This document shows positions 8,774 through 16,384 of a DNA stretch of 64,000 bases, in pieces. The notes under the pieces are model-generated. The model saw only the letters and a list, made by a program, of their open reading frames with translations, was not told the DNA's origin and ran no database searches. Within the stretch, counting starts at the first letter, position 1. The number at the start of each line of letters is the position of its first letter. Position numbers and translations under genes: made by a program. Source of the DNA: Crossiella sp. CA-258035 (GTDB taxonomy: Bacteria; Actinomycetota; Actinomycetes; Mycobacteriales; Pseudonocardiaceae). Location: NCBI RefSeq assembly GCF_030064675.1, contig NZ_CP116413.1, positions 8,833,501 through 8,897,500 on the forward strand, read 5' to 3'.

Positions 8774-10291
8774 TCAGGGACGACGCAAGGCGTCTTCGGC
8801 ACCGTACCCGCTGGGCAGCACCGGCTCCGCCGGGCCGGCCACACCCTTCTCGATGTTCTCCAGCAGGTGCTTGCCGATCATGAGGTCGTCCGGCAGCGCG
8901 ATCGGGTACTCGCCGTCGAAGCAGGCCGAGCAGAGCCGGGTCTTGGGCTGCTCGGTGGCCGCGACCAGCGACTCCAGCGAGACGTAGCCCAGGGAGTCGG
9001 CGCCGATGGAGCGGCGCACGCCGTCCAGGTCCAGGCCGTTGGCGATCAGCTCGGCGCGGGAGGCGAAGTCGATGCCGTAGAAGCAGGGCCAGCGCACCGG
9101 CGGCGAGGCGATCCGCACGTGCACCTCGACCGCGCCTGCCTCGCGCAGCATCCGGACCAGCGCGCGCTGGGTGTTGCCGCGCACGATCGAGTCGTCCACC
9201 ACGACCAGCCGCTTGCCGCGGATGACATCGCGCAGCGGGTTCAGCTTGAGCCGGATGCCCAGCTGGCGGATGGTCTGCGAGGGCTGGATGAAGGTGCGGC
9301 CGACGTAGGCGTTCTTGACCAGGCCGGAGCCGTAGGGGATGCCGCTGGCCTGCGCGTAGCCGATGGCGGCCGGGGTGCCGGACTCCGGCACCGGGATGAC
9401 CAGGTCGGCCTCCACCGGGTGCTCGGCGGCCAGCTTGCGGCCGATCTCCACCCGGGCCGCGTGCACGCCGCGGCCGGCGATGGAGGTGTCCGGGCGGGCC
9501 AGGTAGACGTACTCGAACACGCAGCCCTTGGGCTCGGGGTTGGCGAAGCGGGAGGACCGCAGGCCGTTCTCGTCGATGGCGATCAGCTCGCCGGGCTCGA
9601 CCTCGCGCACGAAGGAGGCGCCGGTGATGTCCAGCGCGGAGGTCTCGCTGGCGACCACCCAGCCGCGCTCCAGCCTGCCGAGCACCAGCGGGTGCACGCC
9701 CTGCGGGTCACGGGCCGCGTAGAGGGTGGACTCGTCCGAGAAGACCAGGCAGAACGCGCCGCGCAGGGTGGGCAGCAGCTCCAACGCGGCCTGCTCGAAG
9801 CCGGTGTCCGCGGCGGCCGCGGCGAGCAGCCCGCAGACCAGGTCGGAGTCGGTGGTGGCGCCGGCGGTGGCCACCCCGGCCTCCTTGGCCCGGCTCAGCA
9901 GCTCGGCGGTGTTGACCAGGTTGCCGTTGTGGCCGAGTGCCAGCGGGCTGCCGGCAGCCGTGTTGCGGAAGGTCGGCTGGGCGTTCTCCCAGGTGGTGGA
10001 GCCGGTGGTGGAGTAACGGCAGTGCCCGACCGCGACGTGGCCGCGCAGCGAGGACAGCACCTGCTCGTCGAAGACCTGGCTGACCAGCCCGAGGTCCTTG
10101 AACACCACCACTTGGTGGCCGTCACCGACGGAGATGCCCGCCGCTTCCTGGCCCCGGTGCTGGAGGGCGTACAAGCCGTAGAAGGTGAGCTTGGCCACCT
10201 CCTCGCCGGGGGCCCAGACACCGAAGACACCGCACTCTTCACGAGGGGTGTCGTCGTGGCCGCGATCGGTCTGGCTGGGGTCGATGACCAC
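8774..10291 (-). CDS. purF: Amidophosphoribosyltransferase
   Basis: 505 aa from GTG 10291, with GGGAG 6 nt upstream. Residues 1-19 form a short propeptide before C20 (EECGVFGVW), which becomes the N-terminal nucleophile of the glutaminase domain after cleavage, as in the Bacillus-type enzyme. The PRPP site VVVDDSIVRGNT and the late LCSACFDGEYP, which supplies Fe-S cysteines, are present. It catalyses the first committed step, PRPP + Gln to phosphoribosylamine. purM follows after 40 bp. Confidence 0.97.
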   Translation of the reverse strand: MVIDPSQTDRGHDDTPREECGVFGVWAPGEEVAKLTFYGLYALQHRGQEAAGISVGDGHQVVVFKDLGLVSQVFDEQVLSSLRGHVAVGHCRYSTTGSTTWENAQPTFRNTAAGSPLALGHNGNLVNTAELLSRAKEAGVATAGATTDSDLVCGLLAAAAADTGFEQAALELLPTLRGAFCLVFSDESTLYAARDPQGVHPLVLGRLERGWVVASETSALDITGASFVREVEPGELIAIDENGLRSSRFANPEPKGCVFEYVYLARPDTSIAGRGVHAARVEIGRKLAAEHPVEADLVIPVPESGTPAAIGYAQASGIPYGSGLVKNAYVGRTFIQPSQTIRQLGIRLKLNPLRDVIRGKRLVVVDDSIVRGNTQRALVRMLREAGAVEVHVRIASPPVRWPCFYGIDFASRAELIANGLDLDGVRRSIGADSLGYVSLESLVAATEQPKTRLCSACFDGEYPIALPDDLMIGKHLLENIEKGVAGPAEPVLPSGYGAEDALRRP

Positions 10292-10326
10292 CGAGAACTC
10301 CCTCGGGACGGGATCAGACTCGTCCT

Positions 10327-10332
10327 AGTGTA
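10327..10332 (-). promoter_or_regulatory. Probable -10 box of purF-purM
   Basis: TACACT on the minus strand fits the actinobacterial TANNNT pattern and would give a leader of about 30 nt before the purF GTG. No convincing -35 is visible. Confidence 0.4.
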
Positions 10333-10458
10333 AGTGCCTCGGAGTAGTGCTCCTGACCCTTCTGGCCGGTGACGCGGCTCTCGTTCGGGCCAACTCCGGC
10401 CCCCCTCCGCGCGTCTGCTGAACGAAAGCAGAACGCGAACGAGACGGAGGTGGCGCCC

Positions 10459-11058
10459 GTGCTGGCGGCGCTCAGCGGCAGGCTGGACCGGGATCTGAAC
10501 CTGGCCGAGCGGTTGTTCTCCCGGCCGGAGGTGCTCGCCTACGCGGTCGGCGCGGGGCTGGTGCTCGGCCTGATCGGGCTGGTGCTGGGCCGGTTGTTCG
10601 GCTGGCGGGCGCTGTTCACCGGGCTGTCGTTCGGCTCGCTCGGCGGGGTGCTCGCGGTGACCCTGGTGCGCCTCGGCAGGCAGGGCAGCACCGCGGACTC
10701 GCTGGGCCAGGCCTGGGCGCAGTGCATCCAGAACGAGTTCTCGCTGGCCGGGTCCTGGCAGCGGCTGAACTTCGTGCTGCTGATGCCGTTCGCCTTCTTC
10801 GGCGCGCTCGCGGTGCGCCGGTTCCTGCCGGTGGCGCTGCTCGGTGTGGCGCTGGCGGTGGGCATCGAGCTGTACCAGGGGATGACCGGGCTGGGCGCCT
10901 GCGAGACCCAGGACATGATCAACAACGGCCTGGGCGGCGTGCTGGCCGCGGCGCTGGGCTGGGTGCTGTCGGGTCGGCGGGGTGGCGGCAGGCTCCGGAA
11001 CGCCACCCCGCCGGGCTCAGCGGGTCAGCAGGCGACCTTGATGTCCACCGTGCGCTGA
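10459..11058 (+). CDS. VanZ-like membrane protein
   Basis: 199 aa from GTG 10459, set by GGAGG 8 nt upstream. About five hydrophobic helices: VLAYAVGAGLVLGLIGLVLG, WRALFTGLSFGSLGGVLAVTL, NFVLLMPFAFFGALAV, FLPVALLGVALAVGIELYQ and NNGLGGVLAAALGWVL. The combination NFVLLMPFAFF ... GIELYQ ... D.INNGLGG is the VanZ-family signature. The family is linked to teicoplanin resistance in some hosts, but most members have no known function. Its end overlaps the convergent gene 11025-11516 by 34 bp. Confidence 0.85.
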   Translation: MLAALSGRLDRDLNLAERLFSRPEVLAYAVGAGLVLGLIGLVLGRLFGWRALFTGLSFGSLGGVLAVTLVRLGRQGSTADSLGQAWAQCIQNEFSLAGSWQRLNFVLLMPFAFFGALAVRRFLPVALLGVALAVGIELYQGMTGLGACETQDMINNGLGGVLAAALGWVLSGRRGGGRLRNATPPGSAGQQATLMSTVR

Positions 11059-11516
11059 TGGTCGATCTGCCGGGACCACTTCCCGGCCAGACCCATCATC
11101 TCGACCTTGTAGTAAAGCTCGACTTTGTAGGCGCCCGCGGCGCACTTGAGTGGTTTTCCGGTGGCCTCCACCTGACCGTTGACCGACTCCATGGTGGACA
11201 TGTCGGCATTCGACTTGGCGGCATCCGGTGCGGTCAGGCTGTAACGGGCCTCGGCGGTGCGGCATTTCGACGGCGGTTTGCCCCAGAACCACACGTAGCT
11301 CCACTCGCAGCTGCCCTTGACCACCACCTTGATCTCACCCTGGGCGGCCGGGGCCAGACAGATCTTGTACTTGTACCCGGCGGCCTCGTTGCGGTCGGAG
11401 AACTCCTCGCTACAGGACTCCTCGGCGACCGGGGCCGCGTGCGAAACGCTGCCGAAAAGCAGCAGGGCGAGCGCGGAAACGAGGACAAGGAGAACCGGGC
11501 GGCGATAACCGATCAT
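11025..11516 (-). CDS. Secreted cysteine-containing hypothetical protein
   Basis: 163 aa. A clear signal peptide (RRPVLLVLVSALALLLFGSVSHAA, cut near residue 27) is followed by a small domain with six Cys (in EESCSEE, YKICLAP, KGSCEWS, PSKCRTA, PLKCAAG and the final AC), enough for three disulfides. It ends with the Cys. I do not recognise a family. Overlaps the convergent VanZ-like gene by 34 bp. Confidence 0.75.
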   Translation of the reverse strand: MIGYRRPVLLVLVSALALLLFGSVSHAAPVAEESCSEEFSDRNEAAGYKYKICLAPAAQGEIKVVVKGSCEWSYVWFWGKPPSKCRTAEARYSLTAPDAAKSNADMSTMESVNGQVEATGKPLKCAAGAYKVELYYKVEMMGLAGKWSRQIDHQRTVDIKVAC

Positions 11517-11587
11517 GCTCTTAATACTCGCCTATTCTGCCCTGAACAGGCGATAACCGAAACGGGGGTGCCGAATCGGGTGAATGG

Positions 11588-12868
11588 TTACCGTCTGACG
11601 GTTTCCGGCAGTCCGAGCAGGCAGAGCAGGCTGATCAGCCCGGCCACCGACATGTAGGTGGCGACCAGCCAGGAGCCGCCGCCGGCCGCGGTGACCAGGG
11701 TGTTGGCGATCAGCGGGGACAGGCCGCCGCCGAGCACCGCGCCGATCTGGTAGCCGAAACCGACGCCGGTGTAGCGCAGCTCCGGGCCGAACAGCTCGGC
11801 GAAGTAGGCCAGCATCGGCCCGAAGATGGCCGCGGAGCCGCCGAAGGCGAGCATGATGCCCAGCACCGCGAGCGCCGGACTGGCCGAGTCGACCAGCGCG
11901 AACAGCGGGAAGCCCCACAGCGTGCAGAAGACCGCGCCCGCGATCAGCACCGGCTTGCGGCCGATCCGGTCGGTGAGGTGGCAGAAGTAGATGATGCCGG
12001 CCGCCTGCACCACGCTGCCCGCCATCGTGCCGTAGAGCAGCGTGGACCGGTCCAGGCCGACCACCTGGCTGCCGTAGGAGAGCAGGAAGGCCACCACGAT
12101 GAAGATGAACGCGTTGAAGCCCAGGTTGACGCCCGCGGTGAGCAGCACCAGCCGTTTGTGCTCGCGCAGCACGGTGACCAGCGGCGCGCGCTCGGTGCGC
12201 TTGGCCTTGGCGAGGCGCTCGAACTCCGGCGTCTCGGCGATGTTGCGCCGGGCGTACAGGCCGACCAGCACCACCGCGATCCCGGCCAGGAACGGGATCC
12301 GCCAGCCCCAGTCGTAGAGCTCGGCGTCGGGCAGCAGCAGGACCAGCGCGAACGCGCCGTTGGCCAGGAAGGAGCCCAGCGGCGAGCCGATGGTGACCAG
12401 GCTGCCGTACAGGCCGCGCCTGCCCTCCGGCGCGTGCTCGACCGCGAGCAGGGTGGCGCCCGCGGCCTCGCCGCCGACGGAGAGCCCGTGCACCATCCGC
12501 AGCGCCAGCAACAGCAGCGGCGCGGCCAGCCCGACCGCGGCGTAGGTGGGCAGCAGGCCCATCAGCGCGGTGGACACGCCCATCAGGGACAGGCTGATCA
12601 CCAGCATCCGGCGGCGGCCGATCCGGTCGCCGAAGTGGCCGAAGATGATCGAGCCGATCGGCCGCAGCAGGAAGCCGACCGCGAAGGTGGAGAAGGCCAG
12701 CAGGGTGCCCGTCCACGGCTCGCTCTGCGGGAAGAACAACCGGCCGAAGACCAGCGCGGAGGCGGTGCCGTAGATCAGGAAGTCGTAGAGCTCCAGCGAG
12801 CTGCCCACCCCGGAAGCGACGGCCAGCCTGCCGAAGGAAGGCCGTTCCCGCTGCGCTGTGTCCGCCAT
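11588..12868 (-). CDS. MFS transporter, metabolite:H+ symporter (MHS) type
   Basis: 426 aa, 12 helices. It begins AVASGVGSSLELYDFLIYG, then GRLFFP and FGHFGDRIGRRRMLV, the loop 2-3 motif of the metabolite:H+ symporter branch (KgtP, ShiA, ProP). A second GxxxDRxGRK-like loop, HLTDRIGRKPVLIAG, follows helix 8. Start ATG 12868 fits the family; the frame upstream is antisense to the next gene. Substrate unknown (a carboxylate, betaine or shikimate are typical). It probably stands alone: the preceding minus-strand gene ends 44 bp upstream. Confidence 0.9.
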   Translation of the reverse strand: MADTAQRERPSFGRLAVASGVGSSLELYDFLIYGTASALVFGRLFFPQSEPWTGTLLAFSTFAVGFLLRPIGSIIFGHFGDRIGRRRMLVISLSLMGVSTALMGLLPTYAAVGLAAPLLLLALRMVHGLSVGGEAAGATLLAVEHAPEGRRGLYGSLVTIGSPLGSFLANGAFALVLLLPDAELYDWGWRIPFLAGIAVVLVGLYARRNIAETPEFERLAKAKRTERAPLVTVLREHKRLVLLTAGVNLGFNAFIFIVVAFLLSYGSQVVGLDRSTLLYGTMAGSVVQAAGIIYFCHLTDRIGRKPVLIAGAVFCTLWGFPLFALVDSASPALAVLGIMLAFGGSAAIFGPMLAYFAELFGPELRYTGVGFGYQIGAVLGGGLSPLIANTLVTAAGGGSWLVATYMSVAGLISLLCLLGLPETVRR

Positions 12869-12912
12869 GCCGAGCACTCTGCCGGAGCGTTCGGGTCGCG
12901 AACAAGACGGAA

Positions 12913-13653
12913 TCAGCGCGGCTGCACGCCGGTGAGCAAGATCGGGTCTCCTTCGGCTCCCGGCAGTTCGGTGCGGCCCCACAGGCCGAGGTGGAGCGCG
13001 GTGGCCCGGCCGGTGGTGCTGGCCCTGGCGGCAGGCAGGTCGGCGGGGTCGCGGACGACTTCGGGAGCCTCGCCCGGTTGCAGCCAGACCAGCCAGCGCT
13101 CCGGGCCGTCGGCGCAGGTGACCAGCACCGCGCCGGTGGCGGCCGGGCTGGCCGCGGCGGTGTAGCGGCTGGCCAGCAGGGTGCCCAGCACCTCGTCGAT
13201 GCCGTCCACGGCCAGCGCGCGGTCGGTCGGGACCAGGGTGCGCAGCGCGGCCTGGGCGTCCCAGCGGCGCAGGTTCAGCTCGTGCGCGACCCTGCGGTGC
13301 CAGAACCAGGCCAGGCTGGGCGCCGCCGGACTGAATGTCCACAGTGGACGGTTGGCCGGGCAGGCGGCGAGCAGCCGCAGGCAGTCGGCCAGCTCCCGGT
13401 CGAACCAGGCCAGCGGATCGCCGACCGGGTCCGGTTCGGGCACCGGGCGGGCCCGTTCGGTGCCGCCGGTGCGCAGCTGGCCGCCGACCACCTGGAGGAA
13501 GCGGGCGGTGTGCAGCACCAGCTCGCGGAACCGCCAGCCGGGGCAGGAGGGCACCGGCAGCTCGGGGTCGGCGGCCGCGGCGGCCAGCCGGAACGCGGCC
13601 GCCTGCTCGCTCGCGACGGCCAGCCACCAGGGGGTGTCCTGCGGTCCTGCCAT
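12913..13653 (-). CDS. Maleylpyruvate isomerase family mycothiol-dependent enzyme
   Basis: 246 aa, SD GGAGACGAG before ATG 13653. The N-terminal DinB-like four-helix domain has SCPGWRFRELVLHTARFLQVV and WFWHRRVAHELNLRRWDAQ, the pattern of MDMPI proteins in which conserved His residues bind a metal. The C-terminal half (about 150-246) is the usual small C-terminal domain. Members use mycothiol, the actinobacterial thiol, as a cofactor; the actual substrate cannot be told. Divergent from the T7SS-like pair at 13722, with a 68-bp spacer. Confidence 0.85.
   Translation of the reverse strand: MAGPQDTPWWLAVASEQAAAFRLAAAAADPELPVPSCPGWRFRELVLHTARFLQVVGGQLRTGGTERARPVPEPDPVGDPLAWFDRELADCLRLLAACPANRPLWTFSPAAPSLAWFWHRRVAHELNLRRWDAQAALRTLVPTDRALAVDGIDEVLGTLLASRYTAAASPAATGAVLVTCADGPERWLVWLQPGEAPEVVRDPADLPAARASTTGRATALHLGLWGRTELPGAEGDPILLTGVQPR
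13337..13349. repeat. 13-bp palindrome GTCCACAGTGGAC (copy 1)
   Basis: Perfect copy of a palindrome that recurs in this window. It lies inside the MDMPI gene, where on the coding strand it is read CGT-CCA-CTG-TGG-ACA with several codons uncommon in this GC-rich DNA. See findings. Confidence 0.6.
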
Positions 13654-13721
13654 CTCGTCTCCAGGGGAACCGGGGTCGGGTGTCTGCCGTCACAGACGTG
13701 CCGAGGAGTGCTGGAGGTTCC

Positions 13722-14033
13722 ATGACCGAGGACATCCGGGTCGAACCGGACCTGCTGCGCGGGGCCGCGCGCGAGTTCTACGCCGGCGCCGACGCCGCCG
13801 CCGACGGCGCGGTCCTGCTGGACTGCCTGCGGCTGGACCCCGCCCTGCTCGGCGAGGTGGACGGCGCGGGCGAGTTCGCCGCCGCGCTGGCCCGCTTCGG
13901 CGCGGCGCACGGCGAGGACCTGCGCCAGGGCTCGGCCTGGTTCGCCGACGCGGCCCAGGCGTTGAACAGCAACGCCGACGGCTACGCCGAGGGTGAGACC
14001 GAGGCGAGGCGACTGCTCGGCGGTTCCCGGTGA
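13722..14033 (+). CDS. EspC-like type VII secretion target protein
   Basis: 103 aa, SD GGAGG 5 nt before ATG 13722. Starts EDIRVEPDLLRGAAREFYAGADAAADGA and is helical and Ala-rich throughout, similar to the ESX EspC/WXG-like family that is secreted as a partner of a larger substrate. No WXG motif is visible. The stop overlaps the GTG of the hydrolase gene (GTGA), so the two are translated together and may form a complex. The assignment rests on N-terminal pattern, size and context. Confidence 0.65.
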   Translation: MTEDIRVEPDLLRGAAREFYAGADAAADGAVLLDCLRLDPALLGEVDGAGEFAAALARFGAAHGEDLRQGSAWFADAAQALNSNADGYAEGETEARRLLGGSR

Positions 14034-15886
14034 CCGATCCGGAGGCGCTCTACCAGCGGATGACCAGCGGCGGGCCTGCTCGTCTCACCGAGGCGGCGGA
14101 CCCGCTGACCGGCGCGGTCAGCGCGGTGGACCGGGCAGGCGAGTCGGTGCGGCACAGCCGCCGGGCAGCGGGATCCTGGTCGGGGGACGCGGGCGCGGCC
14201 TTCACCGAACGGGCTGACCTGAGCGGCACGGCCGCGGCGGTCGCGGCGGGCCGGATGCGCTCGGCGGTGGCCATCGTGCACGCGGCCGCGCGGGCCCAGC
14301 GGACCATGCGCGCCGGGGCGGAGCGGGCGATCGGCGTGTGGCGCGGGCGACCGGCCGGGGCTTCGCCGGAGGTGGAGCGGGAGCTGGCCGCGACCGTGGT
14401 GCGGGCGCTGGAGACGGTGCGCGCGCCCTACACCGAGGTGCTGCGCTCGCTGGCGGGCGCGCTGGACCGGCTGGCGCCGGGTTTCCGCACGGTGGCCGGG
14501 CACACCAAGGAGTGGCAGGCGCTGCCCGCGCACGGCCTCGCGGTGCCGCCGGTGGGCTCGGACCCCCGGCGGGTGGCCGCCTGGTGGGCCGGATTGTCCA
14601 CTGTGGAGCGAGAACGGCTGCTGCTCACCCACTACGACCAGCTCGGCCGGTTGCAGGGGCTGCCCGCGCCGGTGCTGGACGCGGCGAACCGGCGGCGGAT
14701 CACCGAGGACGGCGTGCGATTCCGGGGCGCGCTGACCGAGGCCGACCGCCGGCTCGCCGCACGTGCCCGGGAACTCGGCCTGGACCCCGCCGACACGGAG
14801 AACCTGCGCAACGCCAACGATCCCGCGCTGTCCCGGCTGCTGGACGAACGGGCCGAGGCCCAGCGCCAGGTGCGCAACGCCGAGCTGGCCGCGGCCCGGC
14901 TCACCGAGGCCGAACGGCTGGCCGCCGAACGCGGCCTCCGGCTCGACGAGGTGCTGGTCATGGCCTGGGAACCGGATGGCCCGCGCGGCCAGGGCGGACT
15001 CGCGGTCGCCTTCGGAAACCCCGACCGGGCAACGGATGTGGCCGTCTGCGTGCCCGGCACCGGCTCCGGGCTCGGCGGGTTCAGCCTCGGTCAGGCGGCG
15101 AACCTGCGGGTGCAGATGGACGCGGCCAGCCCCGGCGGCAACGCGACCATCCAGTGGCTGGGTTACGACGCGCCGGACGCGATCACCAACGCCCAGGTGA
15201 GCAGGCCGGACCAGGCGATCGAGGGCGGCGCCCGGCTGGTCGCGGACGTGGACGGCTACCGCGCGGCGGCTGAGCAGCGGCAGCACCTCACCGTGGTCGG
15301 GCACAGCTACGGCAGCACGGTGGCCGGGTACGCCGGCATGCGGGGACTGGCCGCGGACGAGCTGGCCTTCGTCGGCTCACCCGGCGTCGGCGCGGGCAGC
15401 GCGGCGGAGCTGCCCGGCCGGGTGTGGGCCGGGATGACCGAGCACGACCCGGTGGTGCGGGCCACCGAGGGCAGCTGGTTCACCGCCGACGGCGGCAACC
15501 ACGGGCCCTACGACGACCGGTTCGGCGCCCGCGGCTTCGGCGCGGCCGAGGACGCCGGGATGCGGGACGCGCACTCGGCCTACTTCGACCAGGGCTCGGA
15601 GTCGCTGCGCAACCTGGGCCACATCGCCACCGGCCAGCCGCAGCTGGTGACCGGGGCGGGCGAGCGGCTCGGCGGTGAGCTGGGCGAGGCGACCGGGGAC
15701 CTGTGGGACGGCGGCGGGCGGGCCATCGGCAGCGCGCTGGCCGGGGGCTGGGACGGGGCGCGGGACGCGGCGGCGGACACCGGGCGGGAGCTGCTCAACG
15801 ACCTGGGCGACGCGGCGGTGACCGGGGCCGGGCGGTTGGTGGAGTCGGGCCGGGACCTGTTCGCGGGGCTGGGGCGGCTGTTCTGA
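14030..15886 (+). CDS. WXG-like / alpha/beta hydrolase (DUF1023) protein
   Basis: 618 aa from GTG 14030. The N-terminal helical part has a WXG-type turn (SWSGDAGAAF, about 48-57). The middle is coiled and Ala-rich (210-310). The hydrolase domain (about 310-530) has VCVPGTGSGLG, and nucleophile S426 in VVGHSYGSTVAGY; acid and His follow in GVGAGS...EHDPVV and NHGPYDD. The C-terminal 80 residues are Gly/Ala/Asp-rich helix. Actinobacterial DUF1023 hydrolases are often encoded next to type VII secretion proteins. Substrate unknown; secretion is inferred. Confidence 0.8.
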   Translation: MTDPEALYQRMTSGGPARLTEAADPLTGAVSAVDRAGESVRHSRRAAGSWSGDAGAAFTERADLSGTAAAVAAGRMRSAVAIVHAAARAQRTMRAGAERAIGVWRGRPAGASPEVERELAATVVRALETVRAPYTEVLRSLAGALDRLAPGFRTVAGHTKEWQALPAHGLAVPPVGSDPRRVAAWWAGLSTVERERLLLTHYDQLGRLQGLPAPVLDAANRRRITEDGVRFRGALTEADRRLAARARELGLDPADTENLRNANDPALSRLLDERAEAQRQVRNAELAAARLTEAERLAAERGLRLDEVLVMAWEPDGPRGQGGLAVAFGNPDRATDVAVCVPGTGSGLGGFSLGQAANLRVQMDAASPGGNATIQWLGYDAPDAITNAQVSRPDQAIEGGARLVADVDGYRAAAEQRQHLTVVGHSYGSTVAGYAGMRGLAADELAFVGSPGVGAGSAAELPGRVWAGMTEHDPVVRATEGSWFTADGGNHGPYDDRFGARGFGAAEDAGMRDAHSAYFDQGSESLRNLGHIATGQPQLVTGAGERLGGELGEATGDLWDGGGRAIGSALAGGWDGARDAAADTGRELLNDLGDAAVTGAGRLVESGRDLFAGLGRLF

Positions 15887-15893
15887 GGCGGGG

Positions 15894-16274
15894 CTAGACG
15901 CGCAGCAGCGGCAGCCAGTCCGCGATCTCCTCCGCGCGGTTGCCGGAGGCGGTCAGGCTGCCCGCGTCCAGCGCCGCGGCCCAGTCCCGCCGGCCCAGCG
16001 CGAGCTCCAGCCAGGTCCGGGGGTCGGTCTCCACCACGTTCGGCGGGGTGCCCCTGGTGTGCCTCGGCCCGGCCACGCACTGCACCGCGGCGAACGGCGG
16101 CACCCGCAGCTCCACGCTGCGGCCCGGCGCCAGCCCTTCCAGGGTGCGCAAACTCAGCCGGACCGCGGCCGCCAGGGCGGCGCGATCGGGCTGGTCACCG
16201 CCGTCCAGCCAGGGCAGGACCTCGGTCACCGCGGCGCGCAGTTCATGCGGGTCAACGGCTCTGCGTAGAGGCAC
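15894..16274 (-). CDS. Sterol-carrier-like (SCP_3) family protein
   Basis: 126 aa from GTG 16274, where the sequence PLRRAVDPHELRAAVTEVLPWL gives the normal start; upstream codons to 16352 look non-coding. Core: LRTLEGLAPGRSVELRVPPFAAVQCV and HTRGTPPNVVETDPRTWLELALGRRDWAAAL, a hydrophobic-ligand-binding SCP2-like fold near purF in many actinobacteria (from memory Rv0807 lies next to purF). The ligand and role are unknown. Convergent with the hydrolase gene, 7 bp apart. Confidence 0.75.
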   Translation of the reverse strand: MPLRRAVDPHELRAAVTEVLPWLDGGDQPDRAALAAAVRLSLRTLEGLAPGRSVELRVPPFAAVQCVAGPRHTRGTPPNVVETDPRTWLELALGRRDWAAALDAGSLTASGNRAEEIADWLPLLRV

Positions 16275-16356
16275 GCCGAAGGCTAACCCGAACCTCCGAC
16301 GATCGGATTGTTCTCCTGGACACGCGCCCGCCGACTGCCGCAGAGTGAACACGCAT

Positions 16357-16367
16357 TAGTAATACTT
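16357..16367 (+). promoter_or_regulatory. Candidate FadR/GntR-family operator
   Basis: TAGTAATACTT matches the FadR-subfamily consensus TNGTNNNACNA except at the last base. It lies 18-28 bp before the dehydratase ATG, over the likely -10 region, in an otherwise GC-rich stretch. The operon's third gene is an FCD-type GntR regulator, so autoregulation is the natural reading. Confidence 0.55.
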
Positions 16368-16384
16368 TTGCCGATGGGAGGGTC

